Below are positions 21,833 through 29,758 of a stretch of 37,882 nucleotides of DNA, one piece after another (position 1 is the first letter of the stretch; every line of letters begins with the position of its first letter). Made by a program: the position numbers and the translations under genes. This stretch comes from Thiocapsa sp. KS1 (GTDB lineage Bacteria; Pseudomonadota; Gammaproteobacteria; Chromatiales; Chromatiaceae), in the NCBI RefSeq assembly GCF_001499735.1, contig NZ_LN848257.1, positions 3,468,013-3,505,894 on the forward strand, written 5' to 3'. The notes beneath the pieces are model-generated. The model searched no databases, was not told the origin of the DNA, and saw only the letters and a program-made list of their open reading frames with translations.

Positions 21833-24361
21833 TCAAATCCCCAGGTTGACCGGCAGTTCGTCGGACTCGGCCAACACGCTGTCCGTATGTGCATCCAGCA
21901 CCACGACGCGCAGCGATTGGCAGGTGTCGTTCGTCAACATCATGCCCACACTCGCCTCGCTCCCCAGCGCCAAGGTCAGGGTGCCGGTCACGCGATCGAG
22001 GTCGGCGCCGACCGCCATCCCGGCGCGCCCGACCTCCTCGGCGCCGGCCATCAGAAGAACGCGGACCAGGAGCGGCTCGGTTGCCAGCAGATCACCCGCT
22101 GCGGCGAGCTTGAGCCCGAAGGTGCGATTGGTCACCGCCGTCGGATAGCCTTCGATGCGCACCTGAATGCCGGGCATCGCGGCCGGTTTGCCGGCGGTCA
22201 GGCGCAGGCTGATCACCGGGATAACCAACTCCTGCAGGCTGAATCCGCCATGGTGGAAGCTCAAACCCCCGCCGGCCTTGAAGACACCGAGACCGCTCGG
22301 AAAGACCGCATCCAAATCGGTCCGATAACCGAGCTCGGCGCAGGGCACGCGCACCGCACCCGAGGGCGTGCTGCCGCCGTGTCCGATCCAGCAGCGCCGA
22401 TGCAGATCCAGGGTGACCCCGCCGGGGCTGTCGGTCTTCATGTCGTCGTCCTTGCGGATCGAGAACTGGTGCCCGTGATCGGCCGTGATCACGAAACGCT
22501 CGATACCGGCGGCGGCGAGCTTCTTCACCGCGCGGGCGAGGTTGCCGATGAGACTGTCCATGATCTGGCGCGCGATCAGGTCGACGTCCATCTCGCCGAC
22601 GAGATCGATCTCCTGAGAGCGGATCACGACCAGCGGCGCCGTGCCGATCTCCTTCGCAACCTTGGCCTGAGCGCTGTCGAGCAGCTTGCCCAACGTCATC
22701 TCCACCGCGTCCGGGACCTTGGTCTTGAGAAAACGCATGCGGTCGGGTGATTCCTTGAGCTCGGTGCCTTCGATCCGTGCCGCGAGCTTCCCCTTGGCGT
22801 CGACCACGTCGAAGCTTGCCGCCGCTCCGGGCAATAGCGCCGCCATGCCGACCGGGGTGATCGAGGGCAGCGCCGCGATCGCCGCGCGCACCGTCAGATC
22901 TCTGGCCCCCTCGATCTGGCGCGCCAGCTCTACGCCCATCTCGTAGCGCATGGCATCGGCGAGGAAATAGGCGACCCGTCCGCCCATGGTCTGCACGACC
23001 TCCGGATAGATGCGGGTTTGGTGCAACACCCCGGCGACGGTCCACCCGGACGCTCTGAACGCCTTGGTAAAGCCGTCGGCCATCGCGCGCAGCAGATGCT
23101 CATGCTCCTGCCGAACAACGGCCAGGGCCTGTTCCGCCTCGGGCTCGTCGTCCATCCCGGCTACCCAGGTCTCCAGCCGCCGCCGCAGACCGTCGGCACG
23201 GTGCCATCCGTCCTCCGCGACATAGGCCGCCAGCCACTTCGCGGGATCGTTTCCCATCCGGCCGAGCGCCGACCGAATTCCCTCCAGCGCATGCCCAAGC
23301 TCGGCCATCAGCCGACAGGCGCCCCACTGCGCCTGGCGTCGTACGTCGCGGTCGACCCAGAAACTGCGCACGCGCGCGTCGATGATCGCGAGTGCCGCGT
23401 CGTAGCCTTTTCCGGCAATCAGCGCCGCGGCATGGGCAAGGAGCCGCTCCTCCTCGAAACGGAAGGTGTCGATGGCACCCAGGTTTGCGGCCTGGATACC
23501 GGCCCCGCGAGACCCTGGTCCTGTTCTACGGAATCCGCCAGGCCGATGTACGCATCCGGGAAGCGCCGTCGCAGACCCTCCGCGATATCGCGGATACGCT
23601 CGGCGTGCTCCTGGCCCGGTGGGTCCGGCACCATCCCGATAAATTTCGGCGGCGCGCAGGAGAGATCGGCACGGAACTCGTTCACCAGCACATAACGGCA
23701 GGTCCTCTCGCGTGCCTTCGAGAGACTTGAGTCCGCCGTGAGGTCCAGGCCCAATCGGACCTTGATCAGCTTGAGCAGCTCGGGCAGCGCATCCTTCTCC
23801 AGCAGGGCCCCGTCCTTGGCGTCGGACGCCAACCACTCGGTTAGCAGCACCTCGCCTTGGGCGCCGCCGAACAGGGTGTGGAGCACCGAAGCCACCTGTC
23901 CGCCCTGGCCGAGGAAGGCAACGATATCGTCATAGGTGACTGCGGAGGGCCTCAGCATCTCGTCGATCTGCCCGTCGGTGAACCGCTGCCGCAGCACGTT
24001 GAGCCCCAGCCGCTTGAGTTGCGGCTCGTAGCAGGTTCCGGCCCGCTCCAGCTCCATCAGCACGGAGCCCTGCCGATCCTTGGCAATGCCCGGCAGATAC
24101 AGGATCAAGGGTTCCGGCTGATCGGCCGCCACGATCGACTCGACCGCCCCGCGCAGACCGAAGAAGCTGCCTTCGTAGCGGGCGAGAAAGGGGGAGCTGG
24201 TGCCGATCGTCACACGCGGCAGCGGACCGCCATCGAGCAGCTCCAGCTCACGGTCGAAAAAGGGGGGTGAATTCACTGCGCGGGTCGTAGAAGACGACCA
24301 CCGAGCGCCTACGGAGCAGGTCGTCCAGGTGCCGGCTAAGGTAGTCGTGGAAAGGGTGCAT
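21833..24361 (-). pseudogene. pglZ: pglZ of BREX, split by two compensating frameshifts
   Basis: PglZ is the alkaline-phosphatase-fold component of BREX. Reading starts at ATG 24361 (MHPFHDYLSRHLDDLLRRRS), runs to the G6 tract at 24262-24267, shifts frame (one extra base), continues with FFDRELELLDGG through FPDAYIGLADSVEQDQGLAG, then shifts back at the C4 tract 23503-23506 (one base missing) into GIQAANLGAIDTFRFEEE and onward to 21833. Corrected, it would encode about 842 residues, normal for PglZ. Metal-site motifs are intact: YFLADAMRYE and ITADHGHQF. Both shifts lie in G/C runs, so they may be sequence errors; otherwise the gene is dead. The rest of the frame has no stops, which favours recent damage or error. 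Confidence 0.8.
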
Positions 24362-24434
24362 GGGCAGCTCTGTTTCCTTTGTCCTCGTCACTGAGCAGGT
24401 GTCCCCAGCGCAGCGGTTGTTCTCGCTTCTCGAA

Positions 24435-25010
24435 TCAGATCAGGTCGATTCGAGCTTCGAGAAAAGCAGCGACCCCAGGCAATTGCTGGCGACGCAAGGT
24501 GGCGACAAATGACTCCGCGTCGATCGACGGATTGCGCAGTGCCATCCGTTGTTCTTTTGCGACCCGTTCCAACACTTGCGGCTCGAGATCGGCGAGGTCG
24601 AGGATGAAATCATCCGGATGGATCGCGAAGATCCCGAACTCATCCAAAATCCTACTCGGGAAGTCTTTCAGGTTCATGGTCACGATTGCGCCCGCGCCCG
24701 CGCCCGCGCGTATCGCGGCAGCAAGCACATGGCGATCCTGCGCATCCGGTAGATCCAGACGGTCGATAATGTGCTCGTAACCGGTAATCAAACAATCAGG
24801 CACGGCCCGATTGATTAAGTCGGCGACCTCTTCGAGCTTTTCCCGGGCGATCTCGGGCCTTTTGGCATGCAGGCTTGCGATCCACTCGGCGTGGATTTGC
24901 GCAGTCCATCGCGCACGGAAACGCCGCGTCAGCGCGAGACGCACCAAGATGTCGCGAAGGGGTGCCGGATAGAAGACGCAGGCATCATAGACAACCGTGA
25001 AGTTGGCCAA
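24435..25010 (-). CDS. PIN-domain toxin of an HTH/PIN toxin-antitoxin pair
   Basis: 191 residues. PIN-like fold: FTVVYDACVFYPAPLRD with the first acidic residue at Asp9, WTAQIHAEWI with a second acid, DLPDAQDRHVLAAAI and AIVTMNLKDFP with the remaining ones. This subgroup (PIN with a longer C-terminal extension) is usually paired with an excisionase-type HTH protein, as here. The start appears to be TTG 25010, directly after the antitoxin stop TAG (25013-25011), so translation is probably coupled. It ends 73 bases before pglZ. Ribonuclease activity is inferred from the family. Confidence 0.8.
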   Translation of the reverse strand: MANFTVVYDACVFYPAPLRDILVRLALTRRFRARWTAQIHAEWIASLHAKRPEIAREKLEEVADLINRAVPDCLITGYEHIIDRLDLPDAQDRHVLAAAIRAGAGAGAIVTMNLKDFPSRILDEFGIFAIHPDDFILDLADLEPQVLERVAKEQRMALRNPSIDAESFVATLRRQQLPGVAAFLEARIDLI

Positions 25011-25463
25011 CTAGTACCCCATGCCGAGATCTTGGGCCGTCCGGCTCAGGGTATCGACCGACTGGCGGCTGTTGTCGTCGACCTTTTCCATGTAGGCCAT
25101 CAGATCCTGATATTTGATGCGACGATGACGCCCCACCTTGGTGAATCCGATCTCTCCGGCCTCGAGGAGCTTCACCAGATACGGTCGGGAGACGTTGAGC
25201 ATATCGGCCGCCTGCTGCGTTGTCAGGGTGTGCCCGATGGGCAGCAGAGACACTGCATTCCCTTGTGCCATCTGGTTCAGGATGTCCGCCAGCAGCCGGA
25301 TGGCGGACACTGGAACGACGAGCTTTTCATCGCCATCGATCAGACACAGTCGTGCCTTGTCATCGTTTCCGATGATCGCCGCAAGTTTTCGGCTGCTCTC
25401 GGCGGCGAGCAGAACGTCGTTATCGGTTGGAAGGCTCGGACTTTTGACGGATGACATGGACAT
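25011..25463 (-). CDS. Excisionase-type HTH antitoxin
   Basis: 150 residues from ATG 25463. The C-terminal half holds a MerR/excisionase-like helix-turn-helix with wing: LTTQQAADMLNVSRPYLVKLL, then IGFTKVGRHRRIKYQDLMAYM. The N-terminal half is probably the toxin-binding or dimer part. I preferred 25463 over the longer frame from 25535 because AAGG lies 10 bases upstream and the candidate promoter at 25525-25552 would fall inside or beyond the longer version. ATG 25457 is an alternative. Likely represses its own operon through the TTCGAA sites upstream. Confidence 0.82.
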   Translation of the reverse strand: MSMSSVKSPSLPTDNDVLLAAESSRKLAAIIGNDDKARLCLIDGDEKLVVPVSAIRLLADILNQMAQGNAVSLLPIGHTLTTQQAADMLNVSRPYLVKLLEAGEIGFTKVGRHRRIKYQDLMAYMEKVDDNSRQSVDTLSRTAQDLGMGY

Positions 25464-25524
25464 GAGTGGCTTGCCTTCTAGCTGATGTGGGCTTGTTATT
25501 CGCGCTACGCGTTTAGACATATCC

Positions 25525-25552
25525 ATCTTAGCCACATTCGAAATATTCGAAA
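25525..25552 (-). promoter_or_regulatory. Candidate promoter with twin TTCGAA operator for the HTH/PIN pair
   Basis: Two palindromes TTCGAA lie at 25537-25542 and 25546-25551, 9 bases apart. On the minus strand, TTTCGA (25552-25547), 16 bases and TAAGAT (25530-25525) resemble weak -35 and -10 boxes. A transcript would give a leader of about 55 bases before ATG 25463. Autorepression by the antitoxin at these sites is inferred. Confidence 0.35.
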
Positions 25553-26060
25553 TCGTCTTTCGCTATCGTTTTTGCTTTTTCGATAGGGAGTGTGGGAGTC
25601 ACTTTGTTCCAGGGGGTTCGGGAAAGGATCCCTCGTCCACGGCTTCGAGGAATCTCGGAGACATCGCGGCTTTCGTCGCGAGATCGCGATCATGTCTCGC
25701 ATTGGTCGGTCCAGCGATCGACCCTGCGCCCGATCGCCGGCACCTGATCCGGATCGTCGATCTTGACCGCCACCGACGAGGACGGATGTTGAAACCGTGA
25801 CACTCGACCTCTGCCACTAGCCCCGGAAACCTCGGTGGCTGAACCTCGCCGATCAGCGTCGCCCACCGGGTTCACCGCGACGTTCTCCAGTGCGTTCGGA
25901 ACTGCCGCTCGACAGAGCGGCAGCTTCCTGCCGCCTCCGGGCAGGCCCGATACTCGAGGCGAGTGCCCGGCAACGACGCGATGACACGCGCATTCAGCCG
26001 ACCGACGTGCGTGTGCCGCGCCCGAAGCGGCGACTCATGACACGAGTCTTTGGTCTACCC
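25553..26060. other. About 500 bases without a recognised gene
   Basis: Lies between the HTH/PIN pair and the GST-fold gene. Short open frames exist on both strands but show no recognisable protein. Two hairpins are visible: CTATCG-N12-CGATAG (25563-25586, T-rich loop) and CTGCCGCTC-GACA-GAGCGGCAG (25902-25923, perfect 9-bp stem). The second lies 138 bases beyond the stop of the GST-fold gene and may end its transcript. Otherwise I see nothing in it. Confidence 0.5.
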
Positions 26061-26789
26061 CTAAATGGAGGTCGTTTCCCCGGGCAATCGATTCCTGGGG
26101 ACGCTTACGAGCGCATGGATGTCACGGCAGTGGCAGACGAGATTTTCATGCTCATCGACGAATCGCCTCAAGGGCGTATCGATTTCGTAGAAATGGATGT
26201 TGGCAATGAAGCCATAGATGTTGGCGTCGATGCTGGTTGGCGTGTCGCCATGTGCGTAGCCCTGGGTCGGAATAAGATCGGCGAGCACCCCCAGATCGGC
26301 AAGTCCGCGCGCCATCGCATCATCGGGCTCGTAACGGCCGATGCCCTGAAAGTAATAGCGCTGGCGGTTGAATTCCTTGGCCTTGAGCAGATCGTCGTCG
26401 GTCAAGCTCGGGTGCTCGCGTTTCAGTGCCGAACTGAAGGCGGGCCAGTAGCGATCGTCCTGCCAGCGTGAATAGGACATAACCCAGTAAAGATCGTCCA
26501 GCATGCGGGTCATCAGCAGATTCGTGTTGCGCTGTGAGCGGGTGAGTGCGGAATCGATGGTCAGGCTATGCTTGCGGATGAGATAGGCAATGATGGTTTC
26601 GCTGTCCCCAACCGTATCGCCGTCGTCGACAATGTAGGGGAGCTGGCCGCGCGGAGCGTTCGATGAGTCGAAGATGTGCACATGCTCGAATTGCAGCCCG
26701 ACGAGCCGTAGGAATGCGTAAACCTTCAGCCCATAGGCATTGTTGTCTGCAACGCCGAACAGCGACGGGAAAGAATAGAGCGTCAGCAT
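26061..26789 (-). CDS. Metaxin-like glutathione S-transferase family protein
   Basis: 242 residues. N-terminal thioredoxin-like domain: LTLYSFPSLFGVADNNAYG, KVYAFLRLVGLQFEHV, APRGQLPYIVDDG and GDSETIIAYL, the last being the Glu-Ser dipeptide that binds the glutathione gamma-glutamyl group in this superfamily. The C-terminal half is helical (RMLDDLYWVMSYSRWQDDRYW, GLADLGVLADLIPTQGYAHGD, TSIDANIYGFI). The DNNAYG start and the SIDA block match the metaxin/failed-axon-connections-like subgroup. There is no Cys or Tyr in a typical catalytic place that I can identify. It lies 310 bases downstream of the CocE-type hydrolase in the same direction; a functional link to the NHLP genes is possible but unproven. 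Confidence 0.78.
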   Translation of the reverse strand: MLTLYSFPSLFGVADNNAYGLKVYAFLRLVGLQFEHVHIFDSSNAPRGQLPYIVDDGDTVGDSETIIAYLIRKHSLTIDSALTRSQRNTNLLMTRMLDDLYWVMSYSRWQDDRYWPAFSSALKREHPSLTDDDLLKAKEFNRQRYYFQGIGRYEPDDAMARGLADLGVLADLIPTQGYAHGDTPTSIDANIYGFIANIHFYEIDTPLRRFVDEHENLVCHCRDIHALVSVPRNRLPGETTSI

Positions 26790-27099
26790 CGTGCATTCTC
26801 CGTTGTGGACTCAGGATCGCTCGGAGCTGTCACTGCCGAGCTTGCCAGCGCCGGTGATACAGAAGGAACTGCCGCGCTTATCGCCAGACACATCCGGGAA
26901 TGGAAGCCGCTCTTCAGGGCGGCCCTGGCGGCGACGCCGACGGCCGCGAGGGCCCCGGTCCCTCGGTAACGACCGAGGTCCGTATTGCCTGCGCTTGGTC
27001 CATACGGCAGAGCCAGACTCCAAGCCATCGAGGGATAAGGACCGGTCTTCGGCTTGTTGGCCGGCCGCCGGAGAGCGCTCCTGCGCCCTCCGCCGAGGT
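26790..27099. other. 310-base spacer between hydrolase and GST-fold gene
   Basis: No gene recognised. It contains one hairpin, CCTCGGT-AACG-ACCGAGG (26961-26978), near the middle. It may end the hydrolase transcript, which would leave the GST-fold gene as a separate unit. The codon-like composition on the minus strand suggests possible remnant coding, but no family was recognised. Confidence 0.45.
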
Positions 27100-28893
27100 C
27101 TAGGCCGCGCTGCGCTGCCGCATCTGGATGAAGCTGTCCGGGCCGTAGTGCAGGGTGTTGCGCGAAAAATAGGGCGGCACCTGCATGTCGAACTGGGCGT
27201 GCCCGTGGCTTACGTCGCTGCGCAGGAGATCGGTGCGGCTGGCGATGTCCAGGCGCAGTCGCTCGCCCGGCTTCAGCACCACCGGCTGCGGCGTGAGGCT
27301 GAAGCGAAGCGTCACCGGCACGCCCGGCACCAGGGGCTCGGGCCGATCGATGTCGATGGCGATCTCGGTGGCGGTGGAGCGCGCCTCGTCGATCCTGCGG
27401 CAAGCCGGGCGGATCGTACCCAGGGACAGGAGCTGGTAGGAACCGTCCGCCAAGACGAGGCCGGTGCGGGCCACCACGTGGGAATCGATCTCGTTGGAGC
27501 TGAAGGAGAGGCTCAGGGTCACAGGGCCGGTCAGCTCGATTTCCTCCTCGACGCCCATCTCGTAGCTGAGGCACTGGTTGGCCACCTCGTCGAAGCCGGC
27601 TGTCACCGTGGCGCCGAGGGGGACGGCTGCCCATCGGTTCGCCCCGGTCTGTCCCGGCTCGCGGACGAGCCGGTGCGTCTCGGCATCCGCTCCGTTCGAG
27701 CCCAGGTAGAGTCGAATCGGCGTGCTCCCCGGAATCGGCCAATCGTCGGCAGATCCATAGACACCGGCGCCTTGCGTCCAGTATCGCACCCGGGCTTGCG
27801 CGGAGTAGCCGTTGTCGGCTCCGTAAAGAAGGTAATCGAAGAAGGCGAGGGCCTCCAGCTGCCAGTGATAGACCGGCAGATCGTAGCTCGCAGGTCCGAC
27901 GATCAACCACCTTCGATCGCGCGGGGTGCCCGCATTCTCGAACAGGTCGTAAGCACCGAACTGGTGCAGGTTGAGGTAGCCCGGATTCTGTACCACCACG
28001 AATGGAACCACGATGTCGGAGAGCCTGCCGCTCGGGCCTTGAGGCATCGGAAAGGTCGCCCGTGTCTTGCCGTCGAGCATGAGCTCGGCGAACAAGTCCC
28101 GAGTCGCCCGTGTCGGAATCTGCCGCTGGAATCCCTTCATGATCCGCGTCATGCGCTTTTTCAGCTGCGGCCACCACAGCCGCTTAAGCGGCGAGTTGGT
28201 GATGTGGCTCACCAGCGCGCGGACGAGCGGCGACACGCGCAGGGCGAACTGAAACGGCGTGAAGTTCGCGCCCATCCAGAGCGCGAAGAAGTCGGGCTGC
28301 GGCGCGCCGCCGAACATGGCGATGTGGCGGAAGAAGTCCGTGCACATCTCATTGGCGAAGAAGCCCTTCAGCGCGGGCGGACGAAGGCGAGCGACCTGGG
28401 GCTGGGTCAGTCCGTAATAGGAGGTGCCGAAGAGCACCACCTGCCCATCGCACCAGGGCTGCGCCGCGGCCCAGGCGATCGCTCGGGCGTAGTCTTCCAC
28501 GTCCGTGTCGTTGAGATAGACGGCCTCGGCCCCGCCGGAACGCCCCATGCCGCGACGGGCGACGATGACATGGACATAGCCCCGGTCGGTGAAGGCCGGC
28601 GGGCTGCCGGTTTCGTTGCTGCCCGCGGGTACGCCGGCGGCCTGCAGCTCCTTCGAGTAGGCCCCAAAGGAGACGATGGCCGGATAACGGGCCGAGACCT
28701 TCGGCAGATAGACGTCCGCCGCCAGGGAGACGGATGGGGCGACCTCGATCGCCTGGTCCGCCAGGATCCGGCAGCCAAGTCCCGATTTCGCCGGCGGGCC
28801 GGGCGTCCAGCCCGCCAGCTGCTCCCCGAAAAGCCCGCCCTTGAGCGGAATGAGGTTGTCCCAAGAACGGCGCTTGCCGCGATTGGCTTTCAT
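27100..28893 (-). CDS. CocE/NonD family hydrolase (X-Pro dipeptidyl-peptidase-like)
   Basis: 597 residues. Serine hydrolase with an N-terminal alpha/beta domain and a C-terminal jelly-roll (about 370-590). Family marks: SLAADVYLPKVSARYPAIV, VIVARRGMGRSGG, DVEDYARAIAWAAAQPWCDG and the nucleophile elbow GTSYYG with Ser158; SYDLPVYHWQLEALAFFDYLLYG follows before the jelly-roll. The family includes cocaine esterase, glutaryl acylases and alpha-amino-acid ester hydrolases. It could cleave an ester, amide or X-Pro bond. ATG 28893 is preceded by GGGGGAGG at about 5 bases. There is no signal peptide, so it is cytoplasmic. It follows the NHLP pair by 94 bases. Confidence 0.87.
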   Translation of the reverse strand: MKANRGKRRSWDNLIPLKGGLFGEQLAGWTPGPPAKSGLGCRILADQAIEVAPSVSLAADVYLPKVSARYPAIVSFGAYSKELQAAGVPAGSNETGSPPAFTDRGYVHVIVARRGMGRSGGAEAVYLNDTDVEDYARAIAWAAAQPWCDGQVVLFGTSYYGLTQPQVARLRPPALKGFFANEMCTDFFRHIAMFGGAPQPDFFALWMGANFTPFQFALRVSPLVRALVSHITNSPLKRLWWPQLKKRMTRIMKGFQRQIPTRATRDLFAELMLDGKTRATFPMPQGPSGRLSDIVVPFVVVQNPGYLNLHQFGAYDLFENAGTPRDRRWLIVGPASYDLPVYHWQLEALAFFDYLLYGADNGYSAQARVRYWTQGAGVYGSADDWPIPGSTPIRLYLGSNGADAETHRLVREPGQTGANRWAAVPLGATVTAGFDEVANQCLSYEMGVEEEIELTGPVTLSLSFSSNEIDSHVVARTGLVLADGSYQLLSLGTIRPACRRIDEARSTATEIAIDIDRPEPLVPGVPVTLRFSLTPQPVVLKPGERLRLDIASRTDLLRSDVSHGHAQFDMQVPPYFSRNTLHYGPDSFIQMRQRSAA

Positions 28894-28987
28894 ACGTGCC
28901 TCCCCCTCTACGTCAGCCTGTCGCCGCCCATGTCTGCTGCGAGCCCGCGCCGCTTGGGAGCCGACCGCCATCCCTTCGCGGGAGCGG

Positions 28988-29356
28988 CTAAGTCTCGGAG
29001 AGATCGAGACCGCTCTTCTTCTGCGAGGCCAGCCTCATCTCGCGCAGGACCCACTTCTGGGCGTCGTCCGGAACGAAGAAACCGCCGATCCCGGACGAGA
29101 ACAGCAGGTCGAAGGACTGCTCCGTCACCCGGACCAGCGCCGACTCGAAGTCCTCGCCTGCCTCCGGCTTGGGCGGCACCAGGATGACGATCGTGTCTTC
29201 CGCCTGCTCGACGATCTCGATCCTCAGATCGGGACCAGGCGTATAGCCAAACTCCTCGCACACGACCGCGACCGGGTCGGCGAGCAGCTTGGCGCGATAG
29301 TCGGGATCGCTTGCGATACGCTCATAGTGTTGCTCGACGAAATCGGCTTCGCTCAC
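28988..29356 (-). CDS. NHLP (nitrile-hydratase-like leader peptide) family protein 1
   Basis: 122 residues from GTG 29356, with GGAGG 7 bases upstream; the start overlaps the stop of NHLP protein 2 (GTGA). Residues 9-61 form the NHLP domain, derived from nitrile hydratase alpha subunit: SDPDYRAKLLADPVAVVCEEFG, then LRIEIVEQAEDTIVILVPPKP. Such domains serve as leader peptides of RiPP precursors. The remaining 60 residues would be the core side, but hold no Cys and are not Ser/Thr-rich. They contain FDLLFSSGIGGFF, matching FDLWSSAGLFVW of protein 2. So it may be a RiPP precursor of an unusual kind, or an NHLP domain reused as a small partner protein. Confidence 0.75.
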   Translation of the reverse strand: MSEADFVEQHYERIASDPDYRAKLLADPVAVVCEEFGYTPGPDLRIEIVEQAEDTIVILVPPKPEAGEDFESALVRVTEQSFDLLFSSGIGGFFVPDDAQKWVLREMRLASQKKSGLDLSET

Positions 29357-29685
29357 GATCGATCCTCCGTTCGGGCGGCGTTGCGCAGGGCCAGGAGCTT
29401 GAACTTGGCGGCGACGGGAACAACCCAGACGAACAGCCCCGCGCTGGACCAAAGGTCGAACTGATTGAGTGGTGCGGTTGGCGTTGGCGCCCGAGGTTCG
29501 CGGGCGGGGGGAATGGTGAAGTAGATCGTGTCGCGTCGCTGCACCACGACCTTCACCGTGACGCCGGACGGCACCTCGACGCCCATGGACTTGAGGGCCT
29601 CGACCGGATCGCGCTCCACCCTTGCGGCGAACGCGTCGTCTGTCCAGATGCGCTTGGTCAGCTCACGTTCGAAATCGCCGGACAT
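29353..29685 (-). CDS. NHLP (nitrile-hydratase-like leader peptide) family protein 2
   Basis: 110 residues from ATG 29685, with GGAGGAG 6 bases upstream. NHLP domain at about 5-60: ELTKRIWTDDAFAARVERD, PVEALKSMGVEVPSGVTVKVVV and DTIYFTIPP, a close fit to known NHLP leaders. A Pro-rich hinge (APTPTAP) leads to a hydrophobic C-terminus, NQFDLWSSAGLFVWVVPVAA, then KFKLLALRNAAR. There is no GG or GA cleavage-type site before a Cys-rich core. The ThDP enzyme gene ends 73 bases upstream and protein 1 overlaps by 4 bases, so all are probably one operon. Function is unknown; see the finding on this cluster. Confidence 0.75.
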   Translation of the reverse strand: MSGDFERELTKRIWTDDAFAARVERDPVEALKSMGVEVPSGVTVKVVVQRRDTIYFTIPPAREPRAPTPTAPLNQFDLWSSAGLFVWVVPVAAKFKLLALRNAARTEDRS

Positions 29686-29758
29686 TGAAGTCTCCTCCAT
29701 CCAGCTGCGATTGCGTTGCGTCGTGCAGACGCCGGTGCCGCCGCGGACCCGGCGGCGG

